DNA of 64,000 bases from Paramesorhizobium sp049065735 (GTDB lineage: Bacteria; Pseudomonadota; Alphaproteobacteria; Rhizobiales; Rhizobiaceae), in NCBI RefSeq assembly GCF_049065735.1, contig NZ_JBAKHD010000003.1, forward strand, positions 434,001 to 498,000, given 5' to 3'. A model generated the notes under the pieces. The model saw only the letters and a list, made by a program, of their open reading frames with translations, did no database searches and was not told the DNA's origin. Below are positions 8,793-17,952 of the stretch, piece by piece; position 1 is the first letter of the stretch; each line of letters starts with the position of its first letter. Position numbers and translations under genes: made by a program.

Positions 8793-10070
8793 TTAACCCC
8801 GCCACTGATATTGCTCAATCGACTCCGGCTTCATCTCAATGGAGAACCCCGGACGCGAGGGCGGCATATAGGCCGCGTCGCGGATCACGCAGGGGTCAAC
8901 GAAATGCTCGTGCAGATGGTCGACATATTCAATGACGCGGCCGTCCTTGGTACCGGACACCGCGATGTAATCGATCATCGAGAGATGCTGCACATATTCG
9001 CATAACCCCACCCCGCCTGCATGCGGCCAGACCGGCAGGCCGTATTTGGCAGCGATGAGCAACACGGCCAGCACCTCGTTCAAACCGCCCATGCGGCATG
9101 AATCGATCTGCACGATGTCGATGGCGCCCTCGGCGATGAACTGCTTGAACATGATGCGGTTCTGGCACATCTCGCCGGTCGCCACCTTCACCGGGCCGAT
9201 GGCTTCGCGAATCTTGCGGTGGCCTGCCACATCGTCGGGGCTGGTCGGCTCCTCGATGAAGTAGGGATTGCAGAAGGAGAGTTTCTTCACCCAGTCGATG
9301 GCCTGATCCACTTCCCACACCTGATTGGCGTCGATCATGAGATAGCGGTCCGGGCCGATGGCCTCGCGGGCGATGGTAAGCCGGCGGATATCGTCCTCCA
9401 GATCGCGCCCGACCTTCATCTTGATATGGTTGAACCCGGCATCGATGGCTTCCCGACAGAGCCGCTTCAGCTTCTCGTCGGAATAGCCGAGCCAGCCCGC
9501 CGATGTGGTATAGCAGGCATAACCCTCGCGCTCGAGCGTGGCGATGCGGTCAGCTTTCCCCGCTTCCGCTTTCTTGAGGATCGCGAGCGCCTCCTCGGGT
9601 GCCAGCACATCGGTCAGATAACGGAAATCGACGATGCGGACGATCTCTTCCGGCGTCATCTCACCGACGAGTCGCCAGACCGGCTTGCCCGCCTGCTTGG
9701 CGAGGAGGTCCCAGACTGCGTTGACCACCGCGCCCGTCGCCAGATGCATCGCGCCCTTGTCCGGGCCGATCCAGCGCAGCTGGCTGTCGCTGGTCAAATG
9801 CCGCCAGAACGCGCCCGGATTTTCGCTGATTTTATCGAGCTCCCGCCCGACGACGAGATGCTTCATCGCTTCGATGGCAAGGCAGACGATATCGTTGCCG
9901 CGCCCGATGGTGAAGGTCAGCCCGTGGCCCTCAAGCCCGTCCTCATCGGTATCGAGAATGACATAAGCGGCGGAATAATCCGGGTCCGGATTCATCGCGT
10001 CCGACCCGTCGAGACTTTGCGACGTCGGGAAACGCAGATCGAAAACGCGGAGATCGGTAATGCGGGCCAC
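8793..10070 (-). CDS. L-fuconate dehydratase
   Basis: Enolase-superfamily enzyme of 425 residues that removes water from L-fuconate to give 2-keto-3-deoxy-L-fuconate. Catalytic positions are visible: KMK (Lys217 and Lys219), Asp247 in IDANQ, Glu273 in FIEEP, Glu300 in ATGE and His350 in WPHAGG. This order and spacing fit, within one residue, the characterised Xanthomonas FucD (Lys220, Asp248, Glu274, Glu301, His351). The N-terminus (RITDLRVFDLRFPTS) and the LTFTIGRGND loop are also typical. It is the last gene of the long fucose operon, separated from the FAH-type hydrolase by repeat A1, and defines the pathway for the cluster. Confidence 0.95.
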   Translation of the reverse strand: MARITDLRVFDLRFPTSQSLDGSDAMNPDPDYSAAYVILDTDEDGLEGHGLTFTIGRGNDIVCLAIEAMKHLVVGRELDKISENPGAFWRHLTSDSQLRWIGPDKGAMHLATGAVVNAVWDLLAKQAGKPVWRLVGEMTPEEIVRIVDFRYLTDVLAPEEALAILKKAEAGKADRIATLEREGYACYTTSAGWLGYSDEKLKRLCREAIDAGFNHIKMKVGRDLEDDIRRLTIAREAIGPDRYLMIDANQVWEVDQAIDWVKKLSFCNPYFIEEPTSPDDVAGHRKIREAIGPVKVATGEMCQNRIMFKQFIAEGAIDIVQIDSCRMGGLNEVLAVLLIAAKYGLPVWPHAGGVGLCEYVQHLSMIDYIAVSGTKDGRVIEYVDHLHEHFVDPCVIRDAAYMPPSRPGFSIEMKPESIEQYQWRG

Positions 10071-10100
10071 GGGGCACCTCTACTTTGATATGTTGGTGTT

Positions 10101-10262
10101 TACCCCCCTCTGCCCTGCCGGGCATCTCCCCCTCAAGGGGGGAGATCACGCCTTCATCGCGGCTCGGCACCAATCGCAAACATTGCAGATTGGGGGCCGA
10201 AAAGTCGTGTCAGCCAATCTCCCCCCTTGAGGGGGAGATGTCCGGCAGGACAGAGGGGGGTA
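10101..10262. repeat. Palindromic repeat family A, copy 1
   Basis: Left arm CCTCTGCCCTGCCGGGCATC plus the internal hairpin ATCTCCCCCTCAAGGGGGGA, a spacer of about 65 bp, then an inverted right arm ending GGCAGGACAGAGGGGGGTA. The same element recurs at 37307, 40735, 43831, 55342 and 62657. The right flank (TACTGTCCCGC then TTCCGG) is shared with the copy at 43831. Confidence 0.9.
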
Positions 10263-10310
10263 CTGTCCCGCCAGCGTTTCCGGCTACAGGCGAGCCGCTC
10301 TAGAATCCGA

Positions 10311-11156
10311 CTAAATATCCGCCTTCACATTCTGCCTCTGCTCACCCAGTCCCTCGATACCCAATTCAACCACATCCCCCGCTTTCAGATAGCGCGGCGG
10401 CTTCAGGCCCATGCCGACGCCGGGGGGCGTGCCGGTGGAGATGATGTCGCCCGGATGCAGCGACATGAACTGGCTCAAGTAAGAGACAAGGTAGCGCACG
10501 CCATAGACCATCGTCCTGGTCGAGCCGTCCTGCATCGTCTCGCCATTGACCCTCAGCCACATGGAAAGGTTCTGCGGATCGGCCACCTCATCCTTAGTGA
10601 CAAGCCAAGGGCCGGTCGGGCCGAACGTGTCGCAGGACTTGCCCTTGGTCCACTGGCCGGAGCGTTCTGTCTGGAAGGCGCGCTCGCTGACATCGTGCAG
10701 AACACAATAGCCGGCTACATAATCGAGCGCATCTTCCTCGCTCACATATTTCGCGGTCTTGCCAATGACGATGCCAAGTTCCACTTCCCAATCGGTCTTT
10801 TCTGAGCCGCGCGGGATGATGAGATCGTCATTGGGACCGACGATGGCCGAGGTCGCCTTCATAAAGATCACCGGCTCAGGCGGCACCGCCATGCCGGACT
10901 CCGCGGCATGATCGGCATAATTCAAACCGATGCAGATGAACTTGCCGGTCCCGGCGACGCACGGCCCGAGACGCGGATTGCCGGAAACGAGCGGCAGGCT
11001 CTGGATATCGATTTCGCCCAGTTTCGCCAGCGCATCCGGCGCCAGCGCCGCTCCGGCAATATCGGCCACATGGCCCGAGAGATCGCGAATATTGCCCTCG
11101 GCATCGAGAAGCCCCGGCTTCTCCTGCCCTGCCTCGCCATAACGCAGCAGCTTCAT
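10311..11156 (-). CDS. Fumarylacetoacetate hydrolase family protein (2,4-diketo-3-deoxy-L-fuconate hydrolase)
   Basis: A 281-residue FAH-fold enzyme. The core begins FICIGLNYADHAAE and carries the metal-binding segments EPVIFMKATSAIVGP, DWEVELGIVIGK and GDIISTGTPPGVG. In the L-fucose oxidative route this family splits 2,4-diketo-3-deoxy-L-fuconate into pyruvate and L-lactate. The upstream neighbour is the SDR that would make its substrate, and the downstream neighbour is L-fuconate dehydratase, so the assignment is strong from context. AAGGAG precedes the ATG. Related enzymes are often labelled ureidoglycolate lyase; that is less likely here. Confidence 0.9.
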   Translation of the reverse strand: MKLLRYGEAGQEKPGLLDAEGNIRDLSGHVADIAGAALAPDALAKLGEIDIQSLPLVSGNPRLGPCVAGTGKFICIGLNYADHAAESGMAVPPEPVIFMKATSAIVGPNDDLIIPRGSEKTDWEVELGIVIGKTAKYVSEEDALDYVAGYCVLHDVSERAFQTERSGQWTKGKSCDTFGPTGPWLVTKDEVADPQNLSMWLRVNGETMQDGSTRTMVYGVRYLVSYLSQFMSLHPGDIISTGTPPGVGMGLKPPRYLKAGDVVELGIEGLGEQRQNVKADI

Positions 11157-11184
11157 GTATTTAACTCCTTATTCCTGGGAAAGC

Positions 11185-11919
11185 TTAATTGACCCACCCG
11201 CCGTCGATGACATAGGCCTGACCCGTCGTATAGGTCGCGCTTGCCAAATAAAGCGCGAGATCGGCGATTTCTTCCGGCGTACCTAAGCGGCCCATGGGCT
11301 GGCGGGCGATGAAGGCTGCGCGTGCCGCCTCATAGTCCCCCGTAGCTTTCAGCCGCTCCTGCAGCGACGGGCTTTCCACCGTACCGGGGCAGATCGCGTT
11401 GCAGCGTATGCCCTGCCCGACATAGTCAGCCGCGACCGATTTGGTCAGCCCGATCACCGCCGCCTTGGTGACGCTATAGGCGAAGCGATTCGGCACGCCC
11501 TTGATGCTGCTCGCCACTGACGACATATTGAGGATCGCCCCGCCGCCCCGCTCGATCATGCCCGGCAGCACGGCGCGGATGGTACGCACCATCGAGCGGA
11601 CATTCAAATCGAAGGCGAAATCGAGATCGCCGTCGGGCATATCGAGGATCGTGCCGGAATGAACGAAGCCGGCGCAGTTGAAGAGCACATCGACCGCGCC
11701 GATATCAGCCACGGCCTGCGTTACGCCAGCATCGTCCAGCACATCCAGCTTGCGCGTCGAAATGCCCGGCTCGCCGCTCAGCGCCGCAAGCGCGTTCTCG
11801 TTGATATCGGTGGCATGCACAGTTGCACCAGCCCGCGCGAAGGCGAGCGCCGTCGCCTTGCCGATGCCCTGCCCTGCCGCCGTGACCAGAACCGTCTTGC
11901 CGGTAAAATTCTCGCTCAT
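11185..11919 (-). CDS. SDR family dehydrogenase (2-keto-3-deoxy-L-fuconate dehydrogenase)
   Basis: Classical short-chain dehydrogenase of 244 residues. It has the NAD-binding TAAGQGIG near residue 13, NCAG, the catalytic serine in NMSSVASS, and YSVTK for the Tyr/Lys pair; it ends with YVIDGGWVN. The LDVLDDAGV segment and an acidic residue after beta-2 (TDINE) favour NAD. In the L-fucose route this enzyme oxidises 2-keto-3-deoxy-L-fuconate at C4. It overlaps the MaoC gene by 4 bp and precedes the FAH hydrolase that would use its product. Direct alternatives are other hydroxy-acid dehydrogenases of the BDH2 type. Confidence 0.88.
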   Translation of the reverse strand: MSENFTGKTVLVTAAGQGIGKATALAFARAGATVHATDINENALAALSGEPGISTRKLDVLDDAGVTQAVADIGAVDVLFNCAGFVHSGTILDMPDGDLDFAFDLNVRSMVRTIRAVLPGMIERGGGAILNMSSVASSIKGVPNRFAYSVTKAAVIGLTKSVAADYVGQGIRCNAICPGTVESPSLQERLKATGDYEAARAAFIARQPMGRLGTPEEIADLALYLASATYTTGQAYVIDGGWVN

Positions 11920-12362
11920 TTGACTTTCCTTTCGACGATCAGGATATGGTCGGCGGCGAGCACCACCTCGCCGCGCTGGTTGATCACCTCGCAGCGTTCG
12001 ATGACGCGGCCATGGGTGGGGCGCTTGGGGTCATCCTCCTTGGCGGCGATGATGACACGGGTGTGAATAGTATCGCCGATGAACACCGGACGCACAAAGC
12101 GCAGCCGGTCATAGCCGTAGGAAAACGCAACCGGATTGATCAAGCTCGCCGTCAGCCCCACGCCGATGGAAAACACCATCGTCCCATGCGCGACGCGCTG
12201 GCCAAACGGCGTCGACTTCGCAAACTCGGCATCCATGTGATGCGGGAAGAAATCGCCCGTATGCCCGGCATGGACGATGAAATCCGTCTCCGTGATCGTG
12301 CGACCCGTGGTGGTGCGCACATGGCCCGGTTCGTAGTCTTCGAAATAGATGGTCTGTTCCAT
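11916..12362 (-). CDS. MaoC-like hot-dog domain protein
   Basis: A 148-residue protein of the MaoC/(R)-hydratase family. The hydratase signature is visible as DFFPHHMDAEFAKSTPFG followed by VAHGTMVFS (catalytic Asp/His region plus the oxyanion-hole glycine). The hot-dog strand YGYDRLRFVRPVFIGDTIH is also typical. It sits between the Gfo/Idh and SDR genes with a 4 bp overlap to the latter, so it belongs to the sugar operon. No step of the known L-fucose oxidative pathway needs a MaoC enzyme, so its reaction here is unknown. It might hydrate or dehydrate a side product or a thioester. Confidence 0.85.
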   Translation of the reverse strand: MEQTIYFEDYEPGHVRTTTGRTITETDFIVHAGHTGDFFPHHMDAEFAKSTPFGQRVAHGTMVFSIGVGLTASLINPVAFSYGYDRLRFVRPVFIGDTIHTRVIIAAKEDDPKRPTHGRVIERCEVINQRGEVVLAADHILIVERKVK

Positions 12363-12371
12363 GTGTATGCC

Positions 12372-13439
12372 TTACGGTCTCGGATCGAGCGGCGTCGCGG
12401 GCTGGGCGCTCGACCGATAGGCGCTTTCGACCAGCGCCATCGTGTACCACGCGTCTTCCACGGAGCTGACGAGTTCCTTGTCTTCGCCCGCCGCGAAGCG
12501 CTGGAGATTGGCCATACGCCCGACGAACGCATCCGGGAACCACGCCCCCTCCAGCGGCACGTTGACCCAGCCATCGCCGCCCTTCGGATAGATTTCGAGA
12601 ATATCCGGCTCGCCGCGCGGATAATCGAGATTGACGCCCAGCTTCACATAGGCCGCGCCCTCGGTACCGCAGATACGGAACTCGCAGGCCTGATACTTCC
12701 GCCCGAACTTATGGTCGTGATTGATCGAAAGCGAGCAGCGCACCGTGTCGCCATAGTCGAGAATCGCGCTGGTTCGCGTCTGCGCCACCTTATGGTTCGG
12801 GTGCCCCATCGTTTTGGCGTGGACGCCGCGCGGATCGCCCAGCACCTGCCGGATCAGATCGAGATAATGGATCGAATGCATGGCAATCTCGACCCTAGGC
12901 AGCCCGTTCAGAAACGGCCAAAGCTGCCACGGCGTATCGAGCGCCAGCCAGGCGTCGAAATCGATCACCTCGCCGAGCCAGCCCTTGGCAATGGCATCCT
13001 TCAGCGCCAGCATCATCGGCGCGAAGCGAAGCTGAAAATTGATCGCCGCGATGAGCTTCTTTTCCCGGCAGATGGCGAGAATTTCCCGCGCCTCTTCCAG
13101 CGTATTGCCCATCGGCTTCTGGATCAGCACCGTCGCGCCATCCGGCAGCGCCCTCAGCACCTCGGCATGACGCCCCGGCGGGGTCGCGAGGTCAAACACC
13201 GCATTCTCCACCGCCGCCGCTTCCCCGATGGAGGAAAACGTCTTTACGCCCCAGTCATCCGCCAGCTTCTGCGCCTTGGCCTGATTGGGATCGAAAAGCC
13301 CGGCAATCGGAAAGCCGCCCTTGCGATAGGCAGGATAATGCGCATCGCCAACGATGGACCCCGCGCCGAAGGTGACGATCGGGCGGGGATGAGTTGGCCG
13401 CGGCCAACTTTGGGTAAGGCTTGCTGGGTCAAAGCTCAT
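12372..13439 (-). CDS. Gfo/Idh/MocA family oxidoreductase in the fucose operon
   Basis: About 355 residues. The Rossmann motif is IVTFGAGSIVGDAHYPAY near the N-terminus, followed by the E-K-P equivalent VLIQKPMGNTLEEA. The catalytic-domain motif is EIAMHSIHYLDLIRQ. The Q in place of E in the usual EKP motif is a deviation. The ATG at 13439 was taken as start; a TTG at 13457 overlapping the mutarotase stop is possible. The cluster lacks an obvious aldo-keto or SDR L-fucose dehydrogenase for the first oxidation step, so this gene is a candidate for that step. This is inference; family members act on many sugars. Confidence 0.8.
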   Translation of the reverse strand: MSFDPASLTQSWPRPTHPRPIVTFGAGSIVGDAHYPAYRKGGFPIAGLFDPNQAKAQKLADDWGVKTFSSIGEAAAVENAVFDLATPPGRHAEVLRALPDGATVLIQKPMGNTLEEAREILAICREKKLIAAINFQLRFAPMMLALKDAIAKGWLGEVIDFDAWLALDTPWQLWPFLNGLPRVEIAMHSIHYLDLIRQVLGDPRGVHAKTMGHPNHKVAQTRTSAILDYGDTVRCSLSINHDHKFGRKYQACEFRICGTEGAAYVKLGVNLDYPRGEPDILEIYPKGGDGWVNVPLEGAWFPDAFVGRMANLQRFAAGEDKELVSSVEDAWYTMALVESAYRSSAQPATPLDPRP

Positions 13440-13449
13440 CGAACGCTCG

Positions 13450-13779
13450 TCAATCAAGATGAAACACCTCGTCCATCATCGCCCACCACTCGCCTTCCTT
13501 GCGGGTAGAAAGCGGCACCTGGCAGGGCATGCAGACCGACCACCATTCCTGGTTTTTCGGATCGGCGGCCATTTTCGCCATGTCGGCTTCAAAGTCGGTT
13601 CCGTGATATTCCCAATAGCCGAAGAGCAGATTCTCCGGCTCGCGCAGGAAGATCGAATAATTGCGGATGTTGCAGGCGGAAATCAGCGCCAAAATCTCCG
13701 GCCACACCGCCGCATGCAAGCGCTTATACTCCGCCACCTTCTCCGGATTGAGCCCGATGACCATTCCCATTCTCTGCAT
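13450..13779 (-). CDS. L-rhamnose mutarotase family protein (probable L-fucose mutarotase)
   Basis: A 109-residue protein of the RhaM/DUF718 family, with the characteristic sequence order LNPEKVAEYKRLHAAVWPEI, NYSIFLREPENLLFGYWEY, then NQEWWSVCMPCQ. These enzymes interconvert alpha and beta anomers of 6-deoxy sugars. In this operon it would supply the anomer used by the fucose dehydrogenase. It lies 3 bp after the enolase-superfamily gene, inside the same operon. The substrate is taken from context: sequence alone does not tell L-rhamnose from L-fucose. Confidence 0.87.
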   Translation of the reverse strand: MQRMGMVIGLNPEKVAEYKRLHAAVWPEILALISACNIRNYSIFLREPENLLFGYWEYHGTDFEADMAKMAADPKNQEWWSVCMPCQVPLSTRKEGEWWAMMDEVFHLD

Positions 13780-13782
13780 GGC

Positions 13783-14895
13783 TCAGGCCCTTATTTCGGT
13801 GGTGAATTCGGAAATGCTGCGGGCGGCGACTGCCTGCCAGTCCCAGTCGATGCCGGTGCCCGGCGCGTCAGGCGCGATGGCGTGACCGTCCTCGATCCGC
13901 ATGGGCGTGCCCGTCAGATCGTCCAGTTGCGGGATATATTCGACATATTTCCCGTTCGGCACCGCGCAGGCGAGGCTCACATGCAGTTCCATCAGGAAAT
14001 GCGGGCAGACGGGAATGTCGAAGCTCTCCGCCAGATGCGCCACCTTCAGCCATGGCGTGATGCCGCCGATCCGCGCCACATCCACCTGCACGATGGAGCA
14101 GGCTCCCTTCTGCATATATTCGCGGAAATGCCGGATCGAATAGAGCGATTCCCCCACCGCGACAGGCGTGCTGGTCCGTTGCGACAGCCTGATATGCCCA
14201 TCGATATCGTCGGCGGGAAGCGGCTCCTCCAGCCAGGCAAGATCGATATCCCGCAGGGTATGCGAACGCCGGATCGCCTCATCGAGCGTAAAACCCTGAT
14301 TGGCGTCGGTCATGATTTCGAAGCCGGATCCCAGCGCGGCGCGCATGGCCGACAGCCGGTCCAGATCCTCCGACCCATGCGGCCGTCCGATCTTCACCTT
14401 CGAGCCGCGAAAACCTTTCTCCTTCGCCGCCAGCGCATCCTCGATGAGCGCCTGTTTCTCGATATGCAGCCAGCCGCCCTCGGTCGTATAGAGCGGGCAG
14501 CGGTCCTTCGCTCCGCCCGCAAGCTTCCACAGCGGCAGCCCCTGCTTTTTCGCGCGCAAATCCCACAGCGCCGTGTCGATGGCCGCCAACGCCAGCGCGG
14601 TGATCGCGCCCACGGTCGTGGCATGGGTGGCGAATTCCAGCTTGCGCCAGATCGCCTCGATGCAATCGGCATCATCGCCGAGAATGCGCGGGGCGAGATG
14701 GTCCGACAAAAGCCGCATGACGGACGAACCGCCCGTGCCGATCGTATAGCTGTAGCCCGTTCCCGTCGCCCCATCGGAATCGGTGATGGTGACGATGGGC
14801 GTTTCCTGACTGACAAAACTCTGGATCGCATCCGTCCGCAGCGTCCTAGGCGGCAGATCCACCATGCGCAATTCGATTTTTTCGATACGCGCCAT
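13783..14895 (-). CDS. Mandelate racemase/muconate lactonizing family enzyme
   Basis: A 370-residue enolase-superfamily protein of the mandelate racemase subgroup. Visible active-site elements are K-V-K at 166-168 (SKVKIGRP), Asp197 in TDANQ, Glu223 in WLEEP, Glu249 in VGES, and His299 in CPHF. The GTGYSYTIGTGG loop (45-56) and WLEEPLPADD resemble acid-sugar dehydratases such as galactarate/talarate or L-lyxonate dehydratases. It is not a copy of the fuconate dehydratase gene 4 kb downstream. The operon therefore may handle a second aldonate besides L-fuconate, for example one made from D-arabinose, L-galactose or another fucose-like sugar. Its real substrate is unknown. Confidence 0.88.
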   Translation of the reverse strand: MARIEKIELRMVDLPPRTLRTDAIQSFVSQETPIVTITDSDGATGTGYSYTIGTGGSSVMRLLSDHLAPRILGDDADCIEAIWRKLEFATHATTVGAITALALAAIDTALWDLRAKKQGLPLWKLAGGAKDRCPLYTTEGGWLHIEKQALIEDALAAKEKGFRGSKVKIGRPHGSEDLDRLSAMRAALGSGFEIMTDANQGFTLDEAIRRSHTLRDIDLAWLEEPLPADDIDGHIRLSQRTSTPVAVGESLYSIRHFREYMQKGACSIVQVDVARIGGITPWLKVAHLAESFDIPVCPHFLMELHVSLACAVPNGKYVEYIPQLDDLTGTPMRIEDGHAIAPDAPGTGIDWDWQAVAARSISEFTTEIRA

Positions 14896-14896
14896 G

Positions 14897-15994
14897 TCAG
14901 CCCCGCAGCGTCCGGCCGGTTTCGGCGGAGAAGAGATGCGCCTGCGACAGGTCGAGGCTCATCGTCACCTTTTCTCCCGGCGCGAGCGGCTTCGGGTTGA
15001 GCATGCGTGACACCCAGTCGCGCCCGTTGAAGCCCACCGACACCAGCGTCTCGTTGCCGAGCGGCTCCGTGATCGAAACCGGAAGATCGACCTGATGAAT
15101 CTGCGTCGCCTCGCCGGACGCAAGACCATGCCCGGTCGGGTAGAAATCATCGGGCCTGAGGCCGAACACCACCTTTTGCCCGGCCGTTACGCGCTCACGG
15201 AACTGCACCGGCAGCGGCAGGCTCTCGCCCGAAGCGAACACCAGCCTGCCGTCATCCACCACCGCCTCCTCCAAATTCATCGGCGGCGAGCCGATGAAAC
15301 CGGCGACAAAGCGCGTGGCGGGAAAGCGGAACACCTCGTCCGGCGTGCCGACCTGCTCGATATAGCCGTCGCGCATGATGACGATGCGGTCGGAGAGCGT
15401 CATCGCCTCCACCTGGTCATGCGTCACATAAATGATGGTCGATTGCACCTTGGCGTGCAGCTTCTTGATCTCGGTGCGCATCTGCGTCCTGAGCTTGGCG
15501 TCGAGGTTCGACAGCGGCTCGTCGAACAGGAACACTTCCGGCTGGCGCACGATGGCGCGGCCCATGGCGACGCGCTGGCGCTGACCGCCCGAAAGCTGCG
15601 ACGGGCGGCGCTCCAAAAGCGGCTTCAGCTCCAGAATATCCGCCGCTGCCTCGACCCGCTCGTCGATCTCCTTCTGCGACCGCTTGGCGATTTTCAGCGA
15701 GAAGCCCATATTCTCGCGCACCGTCATATGCGGATAAAGCGCATAGGACTGGAACACCATGGAGATGTTGCGCGCCCGGGGCGGCAGGTCGTTGACTACC
15801 TTCCCGCCGATCTCCAGCGCCCCGTCGCTGATATCCTCCAGCCCCGCGATCATGCGCAGCGTCGTCGATTTCCCGCAGCCCGAAGGGCCGACCAGCGCCA
15901 CGAATTCGCGATCCTTCACATCGAGGTCGATGCCATGCACCACTTCGACCGTGCCATAGCGTTTGACGAGTTTTTTCAGCGAAACAGTAGCCAT
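14897..15994 (-). CDS. ugpC: Sugar ABC transporter ATPase (UgpC/MsmK type)
   Basis: ATP-binding subunit of 365 residues for a carbohydrate importer of the CUT1 type. The Walker A GPSGCGKST is at 36-44, followed by a Q-loop (VFQSYALYPHMTV), LSGGQRQRVA signature, Walker B (VFLFDEPLSNLDA) and H-loop (YVTHDQ). The C-terminal TOBE/OB-type regulatory domain of MalK/UgpC proteins covers about 235-365. It lies 7 bp from the MalG-type permease and 1 bp before the racemase gene, all in one operon. Confidence 0.93.
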   Translation of the reverse strand: MATVSLKKLVKRYGTVEVVHGIDLDVKDREFVALVGPSGCGKSTTLRMIAGLEDISDGALEIGGKVVNDLPPRARNISMVFQSYALYPHMTVRENMGFSLKIAKRSQKEIDERVEAAADILELKPLLERRPSQLSGGQRQRVAMGRAIVRQPEVFLFDEPLSNLDAKLRTQMRTEIKKLHAKVQSTIIYVTHDQVEAMTLSDRIVIMRDGYIEQVGTPDEVFRFPATRFVAGFIGSPPMNLEEAVVDDGRLVFASGESLPLPVQFRERVTAGQKVVFGLRPDDFYPTGHGLASGEATQIHQVDLPVSITEPLGNETLVSVGFNGRDWVSRMLNPKPLAPGEKVTMSLDLSQAHLFSAETGRTLRG

Positions 15995-16001
15995 GAAAGC
16001 G

Positions 16002-16871
16002 TTACCCCTTTACCGCGCCGAAGGTGAGGCCGGAGACCAGATGTTTCTGGATGATGAAGGTGAGGATCAGCGCCGGCACGATCATGACGACGGCAAGCGC
16101 GCACATGCCGCGCCAGTCGATGGTGAACTCGGCGGTATAATCGAGAAGCCCGACCGGCAGCGTCTTGGAATTGACCGAGCGGGTCAGCTGCGAGGCGAGC
16201 GCATATTCATTCCATGAGGTGAGGAAGGCGAAGATACCCGCCGACGCGATGCCGGGCCCGGCCAGAGGAAACTCCACCTGCCAGAATGCCTGCCAGCGGG
16301 TGCAGCCATCGATTTGCGCCGCTTCGGCGAGATCACGCGGCACCTGCCGGAAGAACCCGTCGATCAGCCAGATCGTGAAGGGCACATTCAGCGCCACATA
16401 GGTGAGAATCAGCCCGAAATGCGTGTCGATGATGCCAAGCCGCGCATAGATCATGAAGAGCGGCAGCGACAGGGCGATACCCGGCACGGCACGCGTCAGC
16501 ATGAAGCCAAGGAAAATCGCCGACTTTCCCTTGAAGCGGAAGCGGGCGAAGGCATAGCCCCCCGCCATGCCGATGGCGAGCGCGATCACCGTGGAGGTAA
16601 TCGACACGATGATCGAGTTGCGGAAATAATCCCACACCGGCACGCCGCCCGCGCCGATGCCGCCGAACATCGCGCGATAGGCATCGAGCGACAATTGCGT
16701 CGGTATCCACACCGGCGGTTTCGCCATGATCTCGACGGTCGGGCGCAGCGAATTCAGCACGATCCACAAACCCGGCAGGCAGATGACCGTCATCGCCAGG
16801 AAAAGGCCGATCAGATGCGCGGCCTTGAGGACGCGGCGCTTGATGCGATGGGCAGCGTTCTGGTCGGCCAT
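16002..16871 (-). CDS. Sugar ABC transporter permease (MalG type)
   Basis: About 289 residues with six hydrophobic helices. The EAA loop EAAQIDGCTRWQAFWQVEFP is typical of the MalG family, as is the first helix followed by a periplasmic segment (LNSLRPTVEIMAKPP). The start MADQNAAHRIKRR is chosen because it follows the upstream permease stop by 1 bp. The longer open frame upstream is out of register with the family. It forms the import channel with the preceding permease. Confidence 0.92.
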   Translation of the reverse strand: MADQNAAHRIKRRVLKAAHLIGLFLAMTVICLPGLWIVLNSLRPTVEIMAKPPVWIPTQLSLDAYRAMFGGIGAGGVPVWDYFRNSIIVSITSTVIALAIGMAGGYAFARFRFKGKSAIFLGFMLTRAVPGIALSLPLFMIYARLGIIDTHFGLILTYVALNVPFTIWLIDGFFRQVPRDLAEAAQIDGCTRWQAFWQVEFPLAGPGIASAGIFAFLTSWNEYALASQLTRSVNSKTLPVGLLDYTAEFTIDWRGMCALAVVMIVPALILTFIIQKHLVSGLTFGAVKG

Positions 16872-16872
16872 C

Positions 16873-17766
16873 TTACCACTCCGCTCCGATCTGCTGGCGC
16901 GCGGCGGCCAGTTTTCTGAAGAAATAGACGGTGAAAAGGATGGAGGTGAGGATCGATACATAGGCCATGGCATTGGCCACCCCCATGCGCGCATCACTAT
17001 AGGCCGTCCGGCCCACCAGCGTCCAAAGCAGCTCCGTCCGCCCCGCCGGCCCGCCATCGGTCATGATCTTGACGATGTCATAGGCGCGGGCGACATCGAG
17101 AGAGCGGATCGTCATGGCGATGAAGGCGAAGGGCATGACAAACGGCCAAGTGACATAGCGGAAAGTCTGCCAGGGCGTGCACCCATCCACCCGCGCCGCC
17201 TCCACCGGCTCCTGCGGCATGGCGAGGAGCCCGGCGAGGATCAGGATCGCGAAGACGGAGGTGGAAGACCAGACCTCGGCGACGATGATCGAAAACAGCG
17301 CCAGATTGCCATTGATCAGCCAGGGGATCGCCTGATCGGTCAGCCCCAGCGCTTGCAGCGCATTGTTGACGAGGCCGATATTGTCGTTGAACATGAATTT
17401 GAACTGGAAGCCGACGAGGACTGGCGAAAACATCATCGGAAACATCATCAGCGTGCGCAGGACCCGCTGCCCATGTGTCGCCTTGTTGACGAGCATCGCC
17501 AATCCCAGCCCCAGGAACATTTCAGCATTCAGCGCGATGGTGAGCAGCAAAATGGTGCGCCCGAATGCGACCCAGAAATCCCAATTGCTGAGGACATTGA
17601 TGTAATTGCGCAGGCCGATGAAGGTCCACAGCGTGTCGGGTCTCGTGAGACGGAACGGCGTGAAGCTGGAGTAAAAGGACAGAAGCAGCGGGAGAAGGAT
17701 GACCGCGACGAGCACGATGATCGCGGGGAGAAGCAGCAGGATGGGGGCGGGGAGTTTGAGTTTCAT
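16873..17766 (-). CDS. Sugar ABC transporter permease (MalF type)
   Basis: About 297 residues with six transmembrane helices and an EAA loop (EAARVDGCTPWQTFRYVTWP) as in MalF/UgpA proteins. The start MKLKLPAPILLLLPAI places a positively charged residue pair just before helix 1. An in-frame ATG at 17799 is possible but adds a non-membrane stretch next to repeat B2. It is separated from the binding-protein gene upstream by that repeat, which may lower expression of the membrane parts relative to the binding protein. Confidence 0.9.
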   Translation of the reverse strand: MKLKLPAPILLLLPAIIVLVAVILLPLLLSFYSSFTPFRLTRPDTLWTFIGLRNYINVLSNWDFWVAFGRTILLLTIALNAEMFLGLGLAMLVNKATHGQRVLRTLMMFPMMFSPVLVGFQFKFMFNDNIGLVNNALQALGLTDQAIPWLINGNLALFSIIVAEVWSSTSVFAILILAGLLAMPQEPVEAARVDGCTPWQTFRYVTWPFVMPFAFIAMTIRSLDVARAYDIVKIMTDGGPAGRTELLWTLVGRTAYSDARMGVANAMAYVSILTSILFTVYFFRKLAAARQQIGAEW

Positions 17767-17811
17767 TGATAAGCCCTGCTCCTGATCGGCATGCGGCATA
17801 AAGGTTCGCGC

Positions 17812-17940
17812 CCGCCTTCCCCCTTGCGGGGAAGGTGCCCGCGTTAGCGGGCGGATGGGGGTGGTGAAGAAGGTGCTTTTGCTGGAGGCAGTGGCGAAAC
17901 GTCACCACCCCCACCCCTAACCCCTCGCAAGGGGAGGGGA
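17812..17940. repeat. Palindromic intergenic repeat, family B, copy 2
   Basis: Inverted arms (CCTTCCCCCTTGCGGGGAAG and CCCTCGCAAGGGGAGGGG) with a spacer carrying GCGGATGGGGGTGGTGA and its partial inverse CGTCACCACCCCCACCC. The same element as 3055-3198. It lies between the binding protein and the first permease gene of the operon. Confidence 0.85.
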
Positions 17941-17952
17941 AAGAGGAGCGCG

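Noticed and set aside
16872..17057. N-terminal extension of the MalG-type permease
   Set aside because: It overlaps the upstream permease in another frame and has no membrane-protein character; the start at 16871 is directly behind the upstream stop.
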